Origin: Leptodactylus fallax
Lineage: Eukaryota > Chordata > Amphibia > Anura > Leptodactylidae
Direction of reading: 5' to 3'
NCBI GenBank assembly: GCA_947044405.1
Contig: CAMRHE010000657.1
Coordinates: forward strand, 62,001 to 126,000
Length of the DNA stretch: 64,000 nucleotides
This document shows positions 47,198 to 59,193 of the stretch, piece after piece (position 1 is the first letter of the stretch; the number at the start of each line of letters is the position of its first letter). Both the position numbers and the translations under genes were made by a program. Under the pieces are notes generated by a model that saw only the letters and a program-made list of their open reading frames with translations, did not search any database and was not told the DNA's origin.

Positions 47198-47402
47198 GTT
47201 TTCCCTTTGTGAATCGGAGCCTCCTTTGCCAAGATATTGCTGTTTTTGTTAACATACAAATGAGCTCTAAATAATAACAAAGGCGTTGTCATAGCTCCAA
47301 AGAGGTAAGCGGCAGTGCCCTGTTTGCTCCAAACAGCTTATATGCACATTGACAAAAAAGGCGACATCTCATGACGGAGGAACTGATTCACAAGGGGAAA
47401 AT
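47198..47402. mobile_element. Small foldback, about 205 bp
   Basis: TTTTCCCTTTGTGAATCGGA followed by GCCTCC pairs with GGAGGAACTGATTCACAAGG followed by GGAAAA. Centre near 47300. It ends only about 20 bp before the Tc1-like insertion at 47423. Confidence 0.65.
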
Positions 47403-47422
47403 ACCTAACCCTAACCTATCTA

Positions 47423-48907
47423 CAGTCATATGAAAAAGTTTGGGCACCCCTATTAATCTTAATCATTTTTAGTTCTAAATATTTGGGTGTTTGCAACAGC
47501 CATTTCAATTTGATATATCTAATAACTGATGGACACAGTAATATTTCAGGATTGAAATGAGGTTTATTGTACTAACAGAAAATGTGCAATATGCATTAAA
47601 CCAAAATTTGACCGGTGAAAAGTATGGGCACCTCAACAGAAAAGTGACATTAATATTTAGTAGATCCTCCTTTTGCAAAAATAACAGCCTCTAGTCGCTT
47701 CCTGTAGCTTTTAATCAGTTCCTGGATCCTGGATGAAGGTATTTTTGACCATTTCTCTTTACAAAACAATTCCAGTTCAGTTAAGTTTGATGGTCGCCGA
47801 GCATGGACAGCCCGCTTCAAATTATCCCACAGATGTTCAATGATATTCAGGTCTGGGGACTGGGATGGCCATTCCAGAACATTGTAATTGTTCCTCTGCA
47901 TGAATGCCTGAGTAGATTTGGAGCTGTGTTTTGGATCATTGTCTTACTGAAATATCCATCCCCGGCGTAACTTCAAATTCGTCACTGATTCTTGTACATT
48001 ATTCTCAAGAATCTGCTGATACTGAGTTGAATCCATGCGACCCTCAACTTTAACAAGATTCCCGGTGCCGGCATTGGCCACACAGCCCCAAAGCATGATG
48101 GAACCTCCACCAAAGTGGGTAGCAAGTGTTTTTCTCGGAATGCTGTGTTTTTTTGACGCCATGCATAACGCCTTTTTGTATGACCAAACAACTCAATCTT
48201 TGTTTCATCAGTCCACAGGACCTTCTTCCAAAATGAAGCTGGCTTGTCCAAATGTGCTTTTGCATACCTCAGGCGACTCTGTTTGTGGCGTGCTTTCAGA
48301 AACGGCTTCTTTCGCATCACTCTCCCATACAGCTTCTCCTTGTGCAAAGTGTGCTGTATTGTTGACCGATGCACAGTGACACCATCTGCAGCAAGATGCT
48401 GCTGCAGCTCTTTGGAGGTGGTCTGTGGATTGTCCTTGACTGTTCTCACCATTCTTCTTCTCTGCCTTTCTGATATTTTTCTTGGCCTGCCACTTCTGGG
48501 CTTAACAAGAACTGTCCCTGTGGTCTTCCATTTCTTTACTATGTTCCTCACAGTGGAAACTGACAGGTTAAATCTCTGAGACAACTTTTTGTATCCTTCC
48601 CCTGAACAACTATGTTGAACAATCTTTGTTTTCAGATCATTTGAGAGTTGTTTTGAGGAGCCCATGATGCCACTCTTCAGAGGAGATTCAAATAGGAGAA
48701 CAACTTGCAATTGGCCACCTTAAATACCTTTTCTCATGATTGGATACACCTGGCTATGAAGTTCAAAGCTCATTTCAATCCTGAAATATTACTGTGTCCA
48801 TCAGTTATTAGATATATCAAATTGAAATGGCTGTTGCAAAGACCCAAATATTTAGAACTAAAAATGATTAAGATTAATAGGGGTGCCCAAACTTTTTCAT
48901 ATGACTG
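47423..48907 (-). mobile_element. Second copy of the 30466 Tc1-like transposon, defective
   Basis: 1485 bp, flanked by TA (47421-47422 and 48908-48909), with CAGTCATATGAAAAAGTTTG at both ends. By eye it differs from the copy at 30466-32097 by about ten substitutions, a 1-bp loss near 47617, a 7-bp loss near 48115 and a 139-bp deletion near 48772 that joins GCTCA to TTTCAATCC. These account exactly for the 147-bp length difference. The large deletion removes the inner binding-site-like block of the right end. Confidence 0.95.
47650..48665 (-). pseudogene. Broken Tc1-like DD34E transposase
   Basis: Same protein as at 30694-31716, starting at the equivalent MGSSKQLSNDLKTK (48665). Two disabling changes are visible. 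A 7-bp deletion near 48115 shifts the frame just before the GGGSIMLWG box. A stop replaces the second glutamine of FQQDNDPKH (near 47946), directly before the second catalytic aspartate. The first aspartate (WTDETKIELFG) and the glutamate (SPDLNIIEHLW) are still encoded in separate fragments. The N-terminal DNA-binding half is intact and open, so a truncated binding protein is conceivable but unproven. Confidence 0.93.
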
Positions 48908-48917
48908 TATCTTTGAG

Positions 48918-49234
48918 TGAAAGAATGGTGTCCAGCAGCCAGTTCAGCCAGGTATAAATAAAACGTAACTTTTAATTCATCAACATAACAAAAGGATAAT
49001 TTAAAAAGCATGGAGGAATCCTCAGTTCTAGACAGAAGCAAAGAATTTGCTTACACGTTTCGAGGATGAACTACCCTTAGTCATCCTCGAAACGCGTAAG
49101 GATACTCTATGCTTCTGTCTAGCACTGAGGATTCCTCCATGCTTTTTAAATGATCCTTTTGTTATGTTGATGAATTAAAAGTTACGTTTTATTTATACCT
49201 GGCTGAACTGGCTGCTGGACACCATACTTTCACA
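48918..49234. repeat. 317-bp palindrome with GAAACGCGT core
   Basis: GTGAAAGAATGGTGTCCAGC to GACAGAAGCA on the left pairs over about 120 bp with TGCTTCTGTC to CTGGACACCATACTTTCAC on the right. An inner palindrome, ACGTTTCGAGGATGA and TCATCCTCGAAACGCGT, forms the tip. It starts about 10 bp from the end of the Tc1 copy. Related to 40334-40600. Confidence 0.85.
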
Positions 49235-50800
49235 CGTGGAGTTACTTCTTTGCCTCAAACCGAGGAGGCTCTTGTCCGTGCATCAGGAATCCCAGGAGGA
49301 CGGTGTCTTTATTCAAACACTATTTCGTGAGTTGGGCTGTGTGCTCATATATTTTTTCGTTTTCCAGTATCTATCTTTGAGTTGATATGCTGGGTTCTGG
49401 TGATTGACTCCCTTTTAATCAGACCCTCAAAGTTCTATTTAATTGTGTACAGCAGTTAATGAAGTGTAGATACAGAGGTCCCATACCCTGGTAGACACAG
49501 AGTGCCCTATAACAGTACCAGCCAAGAAAGCCCCCATATAGTGCCCAATTCAAGTACCCAATGTGCTGTCCAATGCTAGTCAGAACTGTTTTGTACAGTG
49601 GCGGTTGCAATGACAGCCAAAAGTGATATCATACACTGTCATTTATTATGCTCCCCCCCATAACAGTACCAATTGATTTTCCCCATCCAGTACCGGCCAC
49701 TTTCCCTTACCAAAGCGCTGGACCATAGATTACATACCGTGAACTGTGGAGCACACTGACAAGGGACACTTTTTAAGTACCCTTCTAAATGGCATTTTTC
49801 ATGGAGGGGTGCCATGTATTTGCCACTGTTTATGCTAAATTGGAAAAAGGACTTGTAAAGAATTTCTGCAAAGTGCTGAAAGCCTTGACAATAGGTAAAT
49901 AATTCAGTAAGAGCTGGTAAAAGGACCTGAACACAATCACGACTGCCTTAAAAGCTTAGATATAACAGTACTGCACACAGCATAGGTATGCAAATCCATT
50001 GTTGACATGTTGAGAATGCTCTATCCGGGAAATTCTCCATTATTCTCCTTTTCTGTAGAATGTGTGAGTAATGTGTTTTGTATTATTAAAATGTGTCTGT
50101 GGTTAATGTACCTGACTTGGTAAAAACAGAATTTAAAGCACTGGTTCACCTTCAGCTCCCTAATACACAATTCTAATCCAAGAGATCCAAGGGTTATTTC
50201 ATTTTAGTTTAATTTATTAGATTTGAATATTCAAAGTAGAAATAAAATATTTATTTTATTGTTTTTTTTTAATTTTGTATCTAATATTTTTTATTTAAAA
50301 ACTGCAGATGAACAAGTAAACATGTTAGAGGCCTTTGACGGCAGTGAAACAAAGAAAATGATTTTCAAACAAAAACAAATTCATTGTACAAAAATATATT
50401 TGAAAAAAAAGCTTAGAATTTTGGTATCTTCTTAATGGACGCACACAATGCAGTTATCATGCCATTTGTAATACACGGGTAATGGCATAAAAACAAAACA
50501 CAAAAACAATGGCAAAATCGATGTGTTTTTTTTTTTGCTTTGTTTTTTCAAACCATCCACACATAAAGAATTAACAATGCTAGGCAATATATTATGTGTA
50601 CTCCAAAATGGTTCCACAAAAAAATCCTTATATGGTTATGTTGATGAAGAAAAGCTGATGGCTTTTGAAATGAGATGAAAAACATTTTTTTTTTTTTTTA
50701 AATCTCTGCGTCCTAAAGTATAAAAGAGGCAACATCATAAAGGGATAATAAACTTTGAAAGCTAATTTAAAAAATGTATTATCTAATCTGTCTATAGCTA
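49235..50800. other. Intergenic, nothing supported
   Basis: Unique AT-rich sequence with poly-T and poly-A runs near 50260 and 50525. Frames of 60-77 codons have no motif. No supported element. Confidence 0.4.
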
Positions 50801-51735
50801 CACACGTGGACAAAATTGTTGGTACCCCTCGTTTAATGAAAGAAAAACCCACAATGGTCACAGAAATAACTTGAATCTGACAAAAGTAATAATATATAAA
50901 AATTCGATGAAAAAGAACAAATGAAAGTCAGACATTGCTTTTCAACCATGCTTCAACAGAATTTTTAAAAAAAGAAAACTCATGAAACAGGCCTGGACAG
51001 AAATGAGGGTTCCCTTAACTTAATATTTTGTTGCACAACCTTTTGAGGCAATCCCTGCAATCAAACGATTCCTGTAACTGTCAATGAGACTTCTGCACCT
51101 CTCAGCAGGTATTTTGGCCACTCCTCATGAGCAAACTGCTCCAGTTGTCTCGGGTTTGAAGGGTGCCTTTTCCAGACGGCATGTTTCAGCTCCTTCCAAA
51201 GATGCTCAATAGGATTTAGGTCAGCGCTCATAGAAGGCCACTTCAGAATAGTCCAATGTTTTCCTCTTAGCCATTCTTGGATGTTTTTAGCTGTGTGTTT
51301 TGGGTCATTATCCTGTTGCAAGACCCATGACCTGCGACTGAGACCAAGCTTTGTGACACTGGGCAGCACATTTCTCTGTAGAATCCCTTGATAGTCTTGA
51401 GATTTCATTGTACCCTGCACAGATTCAAGACACCCTGTGCCAGATGCAGCAAAGCAGCCCCGAACATAACAGAGCCTCCTCCATGTTTCACAGTAGGGAC
51501 AGTGTTCTTTTCAAGATATGCTTCATTTTTCCATCTGTGAACATAGAGCTGATGTGCCTTGCCAAAAATTTAGATTTTTGTCTCATCTGTCCATAGGACA
51601 TTCTCCCAGAAGCTTTGTGGCTTGTCAACATGTAGTTTGGCAAATTCCAGTTTTGTCAGATTCAAGTTATTTCTGTGACCATTGTGGGTTTTTCTTTCAT
51701 TAAACGAGGGGTACCAACAATTTTGTCCACGTGTG
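50801..51735 (-). mobile_element. Internally deleted Tc1-like transposon
   Basis: 935 bp with ends CACACGTGGACAAAATTGTT on both sides in inverted orientation and TA at 50799-50800 and 51736-51737. The inverted repeats extend about 80 bp (through AAAGAAAAACCCACAATGGTC). The transposase is joined directly to the right repeat after the region coding for LAKLHVDKP-type sequence, so about 700 bp including the DNA-binding half are missing compared with full-length relatives. This is a different family from the 14752 and 30466 elements. Confidence 0.9.
51010..51645 (-). pseudogene. Partial Tc1-like transposase, catalytic half only
   Basis: The minus strand encodes, in order, a WTDETK region followed by a stop, a diverged GGGSVMF box, then an open 119-codon frame (51061-51420) with [12 protein letters not shown] and [15 protein letters not shown], where the family has [11 protein letters not shown]. 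The second aspartate and the glutamate remain, but the N-terminus is deleted and there are stops and a frameshift near the C-terminus. It cannot make an active enzyme. Confidence 0.88.
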
Positions 51736-51989
51736 TATATCTACAAACTGTTGCTGTAAGCATTTCAGCAGAAATCTTGCAGACATTCAGTAGCCAGGTT
51801 TTCAGATGCAGTTCTTGAAGCCAAAACCAGTAGTGCATTGAAAAAAAAAGTTGAGTAGGACCTGTTCTCTATACTTTTGCTCCTTTTATGCCCCACAGAA
51901 GTGCAGCTCCAGGGCATGAAATACACCAGAAAGGTGAGTAGTATTTTTTTGTTTTTTCATTTACCCATTTTATGCAACTCTCCCGACTT

Positions 51990-52695
51990 TCCCAGATTCC
52001 GGAAAGGCAAAGATGCTAGGTGTGGCAAAACTTGGAAACACAGAGGGCTTTATGTAGGTAGATTTTCCTTCAACAGTCCCTATCACAGCACTAACTGGTA
52101 TATTGCCCAACTTTCATGGGCCCTTGAAAGAGATATGTGTTCAATTAAGGAACTATTACAGAGCAAAGATGGAGATTTAGTTAAGTGTATTTAGTACTCA
52201 GCAGTCAGCTTTCCCAGGACCCTGAAAGGCAAATCTCAAATTTCAAAGCAAGGATGGAGATGTATTTAAGTAGATTTTGATTCAGCAGTGTCTATTCCAA
52301 CTCAACATGGCATATTACCAGCTTTCCCCAGACCCTGAAAGGTATACCTGACAAGTTATGGAGCAGCAATGGAGAGGGGACATATTTAGGTATGTTTAGT
52401 AATCAGCAGACCCTATTATAAAATTACCCAGCTTTCCCAGAACATTGACAGGAAAATATAGCATGGGGTTACAAAATTATGTAGTAATGAGGGGGGGATA
52501 TATTTAGGTATATTTAGTATTCAGTAGTCGTTATTACAGTTCCTTATGCTATTTCCCCCTAGATTAATCAAAAACCTAAAAGGGAAACTTGGCAAGATGA
52601 TCATGTAGCAATAAGGGAGATTTATTTAGGTAGATTTAGTATTAAGCAGTCCATTACCCAGCTTTCACTTGACCCTGAATGGCAAATTTGCCTAA
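51990..52695 (+). repeat. Degenerate tandem repeat of about 120 bp, about 6 copies
   Basis: Recurring order of words: CCAGCTTTCCCAGACCCTGA, AAGGCAAAT, AGCAATGGAGA, ATATTTAGGTAGATTTAGTA, TTCAGCAGTCCCTATTA. Spacing is about 105-125 bp and identity is modest. Similar words recur at 53600-53810 (CTCCTAGACAGCAAATCAGG, ACAATGGAGTTGG, GGAATTCAGCAGCCTG), so the array was probably longer. Confidence 0.7.
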
Positions 52696-55600
52696 CTGTG
52701 CTATAGAGATTGGTAGTTCATGAATGATTAGTTCAAAATAAACTGATCTTCAGAGTGAACTAACAATCCTGGTAAAGATGAGTTCATCAGGAACTAAAGC
52801 AAGTGTGAGGAGTAGATGGGCGGGTAGAGATACAGCACAGCAAACTAATGCTAATGCTGGAAAGCAAACTAGAAAAATACAACACAGCCTAGAAAATAAA
52901 AATCTAATAATAAAAAAATAGGAAGTAGTGATAGCGTGTAGCTTCATGTAGCTCATCTGTTAGTCCTGAAATCCTGTCCTGCTACCCTCAACTCTGTGTT
53001 AAATATACTAAATGCTGCTTAACTGCTTTCCACTGTTGTGCTCCGCCATATGCATCTGATGTAGACCTTTATGATTCATTCTCCTAACATATTGGTTTAA
53101 TAGTTCATTCAGTTCAGTTAGTTCACACATCACATGATATAGTCAGTATCTACCACCTCGGATACAGATCTGAGTGCTACATGGTAGGCTATAGGCTATG
53201 ATCTGTTTACTCCACCAGGTATCTTCTTCATCTTAAAATCTTATGGCTTACTCTGTCGTCTGTCACCAAACTGCTAGACAATATCTCCATGTTATAAGGT
53301 TGACAATGAAGATTAACTTTGCAGAATTCAACATGGCCCTGCTAGTTTGTGGTATATCTGACATATCATCTATTTATCTGATCATGTTAGCAGAACTATA
53401 TCTCATCCAAGGAACTAGAAGTGTCTTAGTATAACAGGCTACATCTATGTTCTCAGCAGTATCCCAGACCTACAGAAATAATGAACTAAGTAAATTCATC
53501 TCTTGAATGAACTATATCATAAGGAATGAATCTCCAAATTGAACAAGATTTCCATCACTACTTTGCTACATACAATATGGAGGATTTGTCATTGCAGCTT
53601 CACAGGGGTTTTTGCCCAGTTCTTCCAGACTCCTAGACAGCAAATCAGGGAATGTATGCCACAATATGAGAGTTTAGGATTTGTTTATATTACGGCAGAT
53701 TCTGCAGTCTGGGAAAGCTAGGGCTGTCGTCACCCAACAATGGAGTTGGTCTACATGGAGATTTATTACTGCATTACTAGGCATATTTGGAATTCAGCAG
53801 CCTGAAAAGGATGGGTAGCAACCACTGCAGAGACATAAGAGAAGTTACCCTTGTTACATGTATTCTGTACATCGTAATCCTAATAGCATTTAGTACATAT
53901 ACCGCACATACAGTCTGTACATATATTATTTTTCATGCTCTGAAATTATAATATAAGACAAAAGAAGAGCAGCAAAAATAAAGAGAAGATGTCAGTGTAA
54001 GTTTAAGAGAAGTGTAAAACAGTTCGCCATTTGCTCTTTAAAGGGTTAATGTATTAGAGTTTTTCCACTTTACCTATATTTTCCCTTTGAAACTTGTAAA
54101 AAGTACCTTTAGTGTACCTCATCCTACAAACTGCTACCATTTTTTTTTTTACTTTTTTATCTAGAATGATTTATTTACCTTTGGAAATGCCCTTAAAGCC
54201 CATGGGAAACTAGATCCAAATTTATAGTCATGCTTAAGGCAATGTCATCTGCAGGAACCCTGTATGACGGCAAGCAGAGTCACTACAGGCAGGGCTGTAT
54301 TGATGGTTCATGCTGCCCTAGGCACTGACTCTGAATTTGCCCCCTTTGAAGTGTACTTCCAGTTCTAACCTGTTTGTAGCTAGTACCTGAAGTACAATGG
54401 GCTGTCCTGTATTCTAGATAACATATGGTGCTGGAAAGATCTCCTGCAAAGTCCCTACAGCTGCTTGGTGGCACATCTAAACTTTGCATGAGAGGGCAAA
54501 ACATTAAAACTTGATGTGCACATTTAGTCATTTTGTTACAATATTAATTTGTATGCATACATCTGCACACTATCGATACTATAACACATATTATTTAAGA
54601 CCCTTGACTCCGACCCCAAAATTTAAGATGTTTTCTGGGATAATGGGAAAACACTGTGGGGGTCATGGAAAAAAAGGATTGGTCCTCCATTCTGGGGTCA
54701 CATCCCCTGTTCTATCTAATGCCAACACTGGCTTGGTTGGAAGTACAGGGACTTAGGTGATGAATCACTGGTCTCAGTGATCACATGTTGGGTACAAGTG
54801 ATGTATCAGCGGTGATGTCACCAGTATCTAACAACTGACCACTGAGGCAAGAGATTGGCTGCAGCGATTACTTGAGCTTTTGCATTTACAACCTGGCCAG
54901 TAATGGAGGGGGTGGGTTTGGGGGAAGCAATGACAGAACTAGAACTGGGGTAAGTATCACTTTTTGAGAAAAGAGATTACACCACTCCGAGTCCCAGGGA
55001 GTTTTCCATTTATCCCCTAGACAAACACCATTCAGTCACCGGACCCCTAACATTTTTTCAGATAATCCACCACAATTACGTGACATCACTGACTGCCAAA
55101 ATAATATTATGCCCCAAAATCCACCTTAACTGAGACCCTAACTGAGACCCTAGACAGACTCCGACCTCCTCCCACTCCAAACCTCAGACCTCAGACTTAG
55201 CCAACACATCACTCAATCTGTTTATTTTATTTTCTGTACTGCGTCACTTACATCTTACAGCCATTTTTATGACTCCTGAAAGTGTTCAGTGGGCTACCAG
55301 ATGTTATTATATCATCAGAATTAAACACAAAAGGCTATAAAATAAAGAACAGGAAGTGGTTCTGTTGTTTTACACGTATACATTATACATATAGCTGATC
55401 ACTCAATGCAAATCAACTGGCATTGTGATAAAATTCAGTTTGTGCAAGGAGATGTGTTTAACAATATGTATATAAATATAGTGTGCATAGAGATCAATAT
55501 ACATACAGTATTTAGGTCACCCATGTAGCAGGGCTATATGCACAATCAGATGAAGGTCCATTATGTAATACGAAAACTGTATTTTGCTTTGTTTTTCATT

Positions 55601-56519
55601 AGAGTTTACCTATAAATGACAAATTTTGCATCTGTTAACAAGATTTCCTCCGCACCTATATACCAATATAATACGGTCATTGCTTGTTTTTATTATACCA
55701 TACGTAAAATCTATGTAATAGTTATAAACTAATAACATAAAGCTTACCATAGACATTAGCACTGCATTTTATTTGTATCCAAAATAAAACCTATTATCAC
55801 ATTCTTACAGAATATGGAATATACTGAGATCACCCAGGAAATACTGTAGATCTAGAAAAACATCTTCCTTGTACACAATAGAAATTCTATTTATTTGCTT
55901 AATGAGAAAACAAGTTAATGAGGTTTTCCAGTCAAAATGATGAACAGCGCTAATATTTCAATTAATGTATGTACTATGCCTGTTGCCAACATTTCAGCTC
56001 GCCCCTTTATAGCTGATAGTATCTCTCCAGCAAATTAATCATAGGGGTCATAGACTGTCTACTGGAAGCTACAAGTACCCCCCTTCCTTTCCTTGCCACA
56101 GGAAGGGGGTCACAGTATGTTACAGTAGGTGAGCAGGCCTCCTGGCGCCTCTGTGTGATTAACTTGTAAGAATAGCCGAGGATCAAGAAGCCCAAGTGCA
56201 ACAACTGAGACATAAAAGTAGTTTTTCCATCTAATAATGCTGCATATCACTAGGATATACAATAACATTATGATCAGTTGGTGCTGTAAAACAGGCTGCA
56301 CCACCAAAATATGCCCAATTCTTTATTATCAATTCCCATGAGACACATATACCACAAGAGAGAACATGGAAAACATTTTTAGAAAGTCAAAATGTATAGA
56401 ACATATGATAGGATGTCATAGGATGTGACCCCTGAAAATTCCAACAAGGCATTACACAAGTAGTAGACAGGGATGGGCTTGTAATTTCAGGGACCCCATG
56501 TAGAATTAAGTCTGGGGGG
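52696..56519. other. Intergenic with weak repeat traces
   Basis: TTCATTCAGTTCAGTTAGTTCA-like words between 52710 and 53545 give a loose inverted symmetry. 53600-53810 is an eroded piece of the 120-bp repeat. CAGGGCTGTATTGATGGTTC followed by TGCTGCCCTAGGCACTGAC at 54291 looks like a hAT left end without a partner. 55200-56500 shows nothing. No gene. Confidence 0.4.
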
Positions 56520-56589
56520 GCCCCCCTTAATCAAAATTTTTAGGTCATGAGCCTTCTTTACCAGAACCCCAGTCTACCCATTTGCAAAA

Positions 56590-57090
56590 TAATCCCCCTT
56601 TATTGGCACTCACATAGTATAATGCTCATTTACTGGCTCTCACAGTATATTACCCCCTTAATTGGCCCCCATAGAATATACTGTTCCCTTTATTCACACC
56701 CACAATATATTCGCCCCTTTACTGGTCCCCACACAGTATATTGCTCCTTTTATTGCCAACACCCAGTACGTTGTTCCCTTTTATGCTGGCCACAAGTTAA
56801 TTTTTCCACTTCTATGGCTCCACACAGCACATTGCCCACTTTTATGGCCCTGACTCGATACAGTACATAGCCCCCTTTTACAGCCCCCACATAGTAAATT
56901 GCCCTCTTTTATGGCACCCACATAATATATTGCCCCTTACATGGTGGCCACATGGTACATTGCCCCCCTGCTGCTTCCCACAATGTACTCTGTACAGTAT
57001 AAATGCCCCTTTTTATAGCCCCACACAGAAAATTGCCCCCTTTTATGGCCCCACATGGTACATTGCCCTCTTTTATGGCTCCAACATTAG
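56590..57090 (+). repeat. 30-34-bp degenerate minisatellite, about 15 copies
   Basis: Units of the form ATTGCCCCCTTTTATGGCCC followed by CACATAGTAT. Much substitution between units. Wording is close to the 30-bp minisatellite inside the hAT element at 35240-35785. Frames of 86-112 codons through it are artefacts. Smaller similar units (CCCCACAGTATACAGCTCCC) follow at 57265-57340. Confidence 0.75.
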
Positions 57091-57345
57091 GCCAAAAACG
57101 TTTCTTGACATTACAGGGGTTGTCTGGTCACAGGAAGTTCAAATTACCCCCCTATCCTGTGGAGTGGCTATTTGCAATAGTTCTCACTGAAATGGAAGGA
57201 GAGTGGTGCACATTTTCCAACCAGTCGCTCAATTCCAGCTATGGTGCAAAACACCCCCCTCCAGTTGTCCCCACAGTATACAGCTCCCCCACCAGTTACC
57301 CCATAGTATACAGCTCCCCTCCACTTGCCCCCACAATATGATGGC

Positions 57346-58779
57346 TCAAACAAAAAACCTAATACGACCTTTCTCTGTTCCCTTCTGTCAGTGGCCACAT
57401 GGTGAAGCAGGGAGTGGAGAAACAGGACAGCGGGACAGGTCCTGGAATCCAGGACTGTCCCGCTGAGTCCAGGACAGTTGGGAAGTGTGAGCAGCACTCT
57501 GCCCAATGGCATAGCAGACCTCAACTGATAAATGTGAGGGTAAAAACAATCCGCCCCATGACTATTTTTTGAATTTAGAATTTGTGTTTTGGGAAACGGC
57601 AGCTTGACAGCATTATCCCACCAGTGGAATGGCTTTCTTATAGTGTAGTATGTTTTTCAGGATTTGCTGTTGCTGGTACAAGTACTTATTTATTTTTTTT
57701 ACTATGAATGAAATCTGGTGTCATATGGTATTAAAAGGGTTATTTGCCATGGAAGCAAAACTTGTCAAATTCCTCTGATACTAAACTATACGTAAGAGAG
57801 GAAAAAACAAACAAAAATATAAAAAGTGGAAAAACTACATTTTTGAGAGTTGTTAGGAAGGATGTCATTGAAAAGATATTACAATATAACATTTCTATCT
57901 ATAACACAAAACACAGAAAAGAATGTAAACTAATTCTGGTAAAGGCAAAACTGATCAAGTTTACAAAAAAAACCTATTTTACTGTTACAAAAAACTAACA
58001 CCCAGCAAGAAAATAACCTGCCTTCTGGCTACTGGAGAACCTTACTTGTGTCAGCTCCGTGCATGGGGAGACGTCATGGACCTTTAGGCTAATAACATAT
58101 ATCTGAATGATCTCATGTGACAGTTAACAAAGGGAGTTATTGTGAATGCAGACCTGATCCCTATAGACAACCAACATCCAGCAGCAAGCCATGTTCCCTG
58201 AGTATTTGCCCTGTCATCCCCTTACATTATTATAAATTCTAGTAACCTGAAGACTGAAACAGACTTGTATGTGTGAATTGCGCATGGTATATAGCACATT
58301 TATTAAAACAAAATGCTTATCTATACTTTATTTAACCATTTCAGGACAGGGTCATTTTCCCTGGTGCAGGACCAGACACATTTTCTGTTTTTTTCTGTAC
58401 ATGCAGTTTTCAGGGCTATAAATTTGGGTTTCATTCAAACAATTATCACGTTTTTTTCTGTGATAAATAAGGCTTTATATTTAAGATGTCTATACTTTTG
58501 TAAATTTTTTCTCTATTTTAATATCTGAAAAAATGTAAAAAAGAGGGGAAAAGTGTCTGTTTTTCACATTTTTCATGTTTTTTTTCTTTTTGATAGCACA
58601 AAGGGTGATTAATATTTTTTTAATAGTTTTTTTCCTCTCCTGTATGGCAATTTTTACATAGGTGACACATATTGTTGTGTCACTGTGGGCAGGGATAGAT
58701 CCTGTAATGTAGTGACAATATACAGATTTTTTTTTACTTTTACTTTTTTTATTTTATTTATTTTTCTTATATTTTGGTC
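57346..58779. other. Intergenic, nothing firmly supported
   Basis: A hairpin TCCTGGAATCCAGGACTGTC with GTCCAGGACAGTTGGG lies at about 57440-57482. The remainder is AT-rich with T runs; 57744-57998 has an 84-codon lysine-rich frame without motifs. No gene. Confidence 0.4.
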
Positions 58780-59193
58780 ATGCGATGGACACTCAGGTGC
58801 ACGGCTCATCACCAGGCAGATGTGTGATTACTGAGCTGGGACTATAATAAGCCATGCAGATGTGTGTTCATCACATGACCATGGACCGTATATCATGTGA
58901 CCATAAACTGCATGTCACATGACCATGTACTGTATATCACATGACCATGGACCGTATATCATGTGACCATAAACTGTATGTCACATGACCATGGACTGTA
59001 TATCACATGACCATGGACTGTATATCACATGACCATGGACTGTATATCACATGACCATGGACTGATTTTTATCCAGTGGAAGTAAGCAGAATGAATTGAT
59101 ACAGAAAGTATATTGGAAAATTCAACAACTTTTTAATATACAAACAATAACATTGGTCTCTTGATATTGGTCTGAAAGTGGCCGACCCTTTAA
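58780..59193. mobile_element. TTAA-type element with expanded 22-bp minisatellite
   Basis: Right end GAAAGTGGCCGACCCTTTAA ends in TTAA (59190-59193), with TATATTGGAAAATTCAACAA inside it, as in the element at 12703. GGACACTCAGGTGCACGGCT at 58788 matches 27048. Between 58870 and 59062 about nine copies of CACATGACCATGGACTGTAT repeat every 20-22 bp. The left terminal repeat is missing. Confidence 0.75.

Noticed and set aside
47402..47421. Telomere-like CCTAACCCTAACC
   Set aside because: Only about two units; too short to be more than chance at a transposon insertion site.
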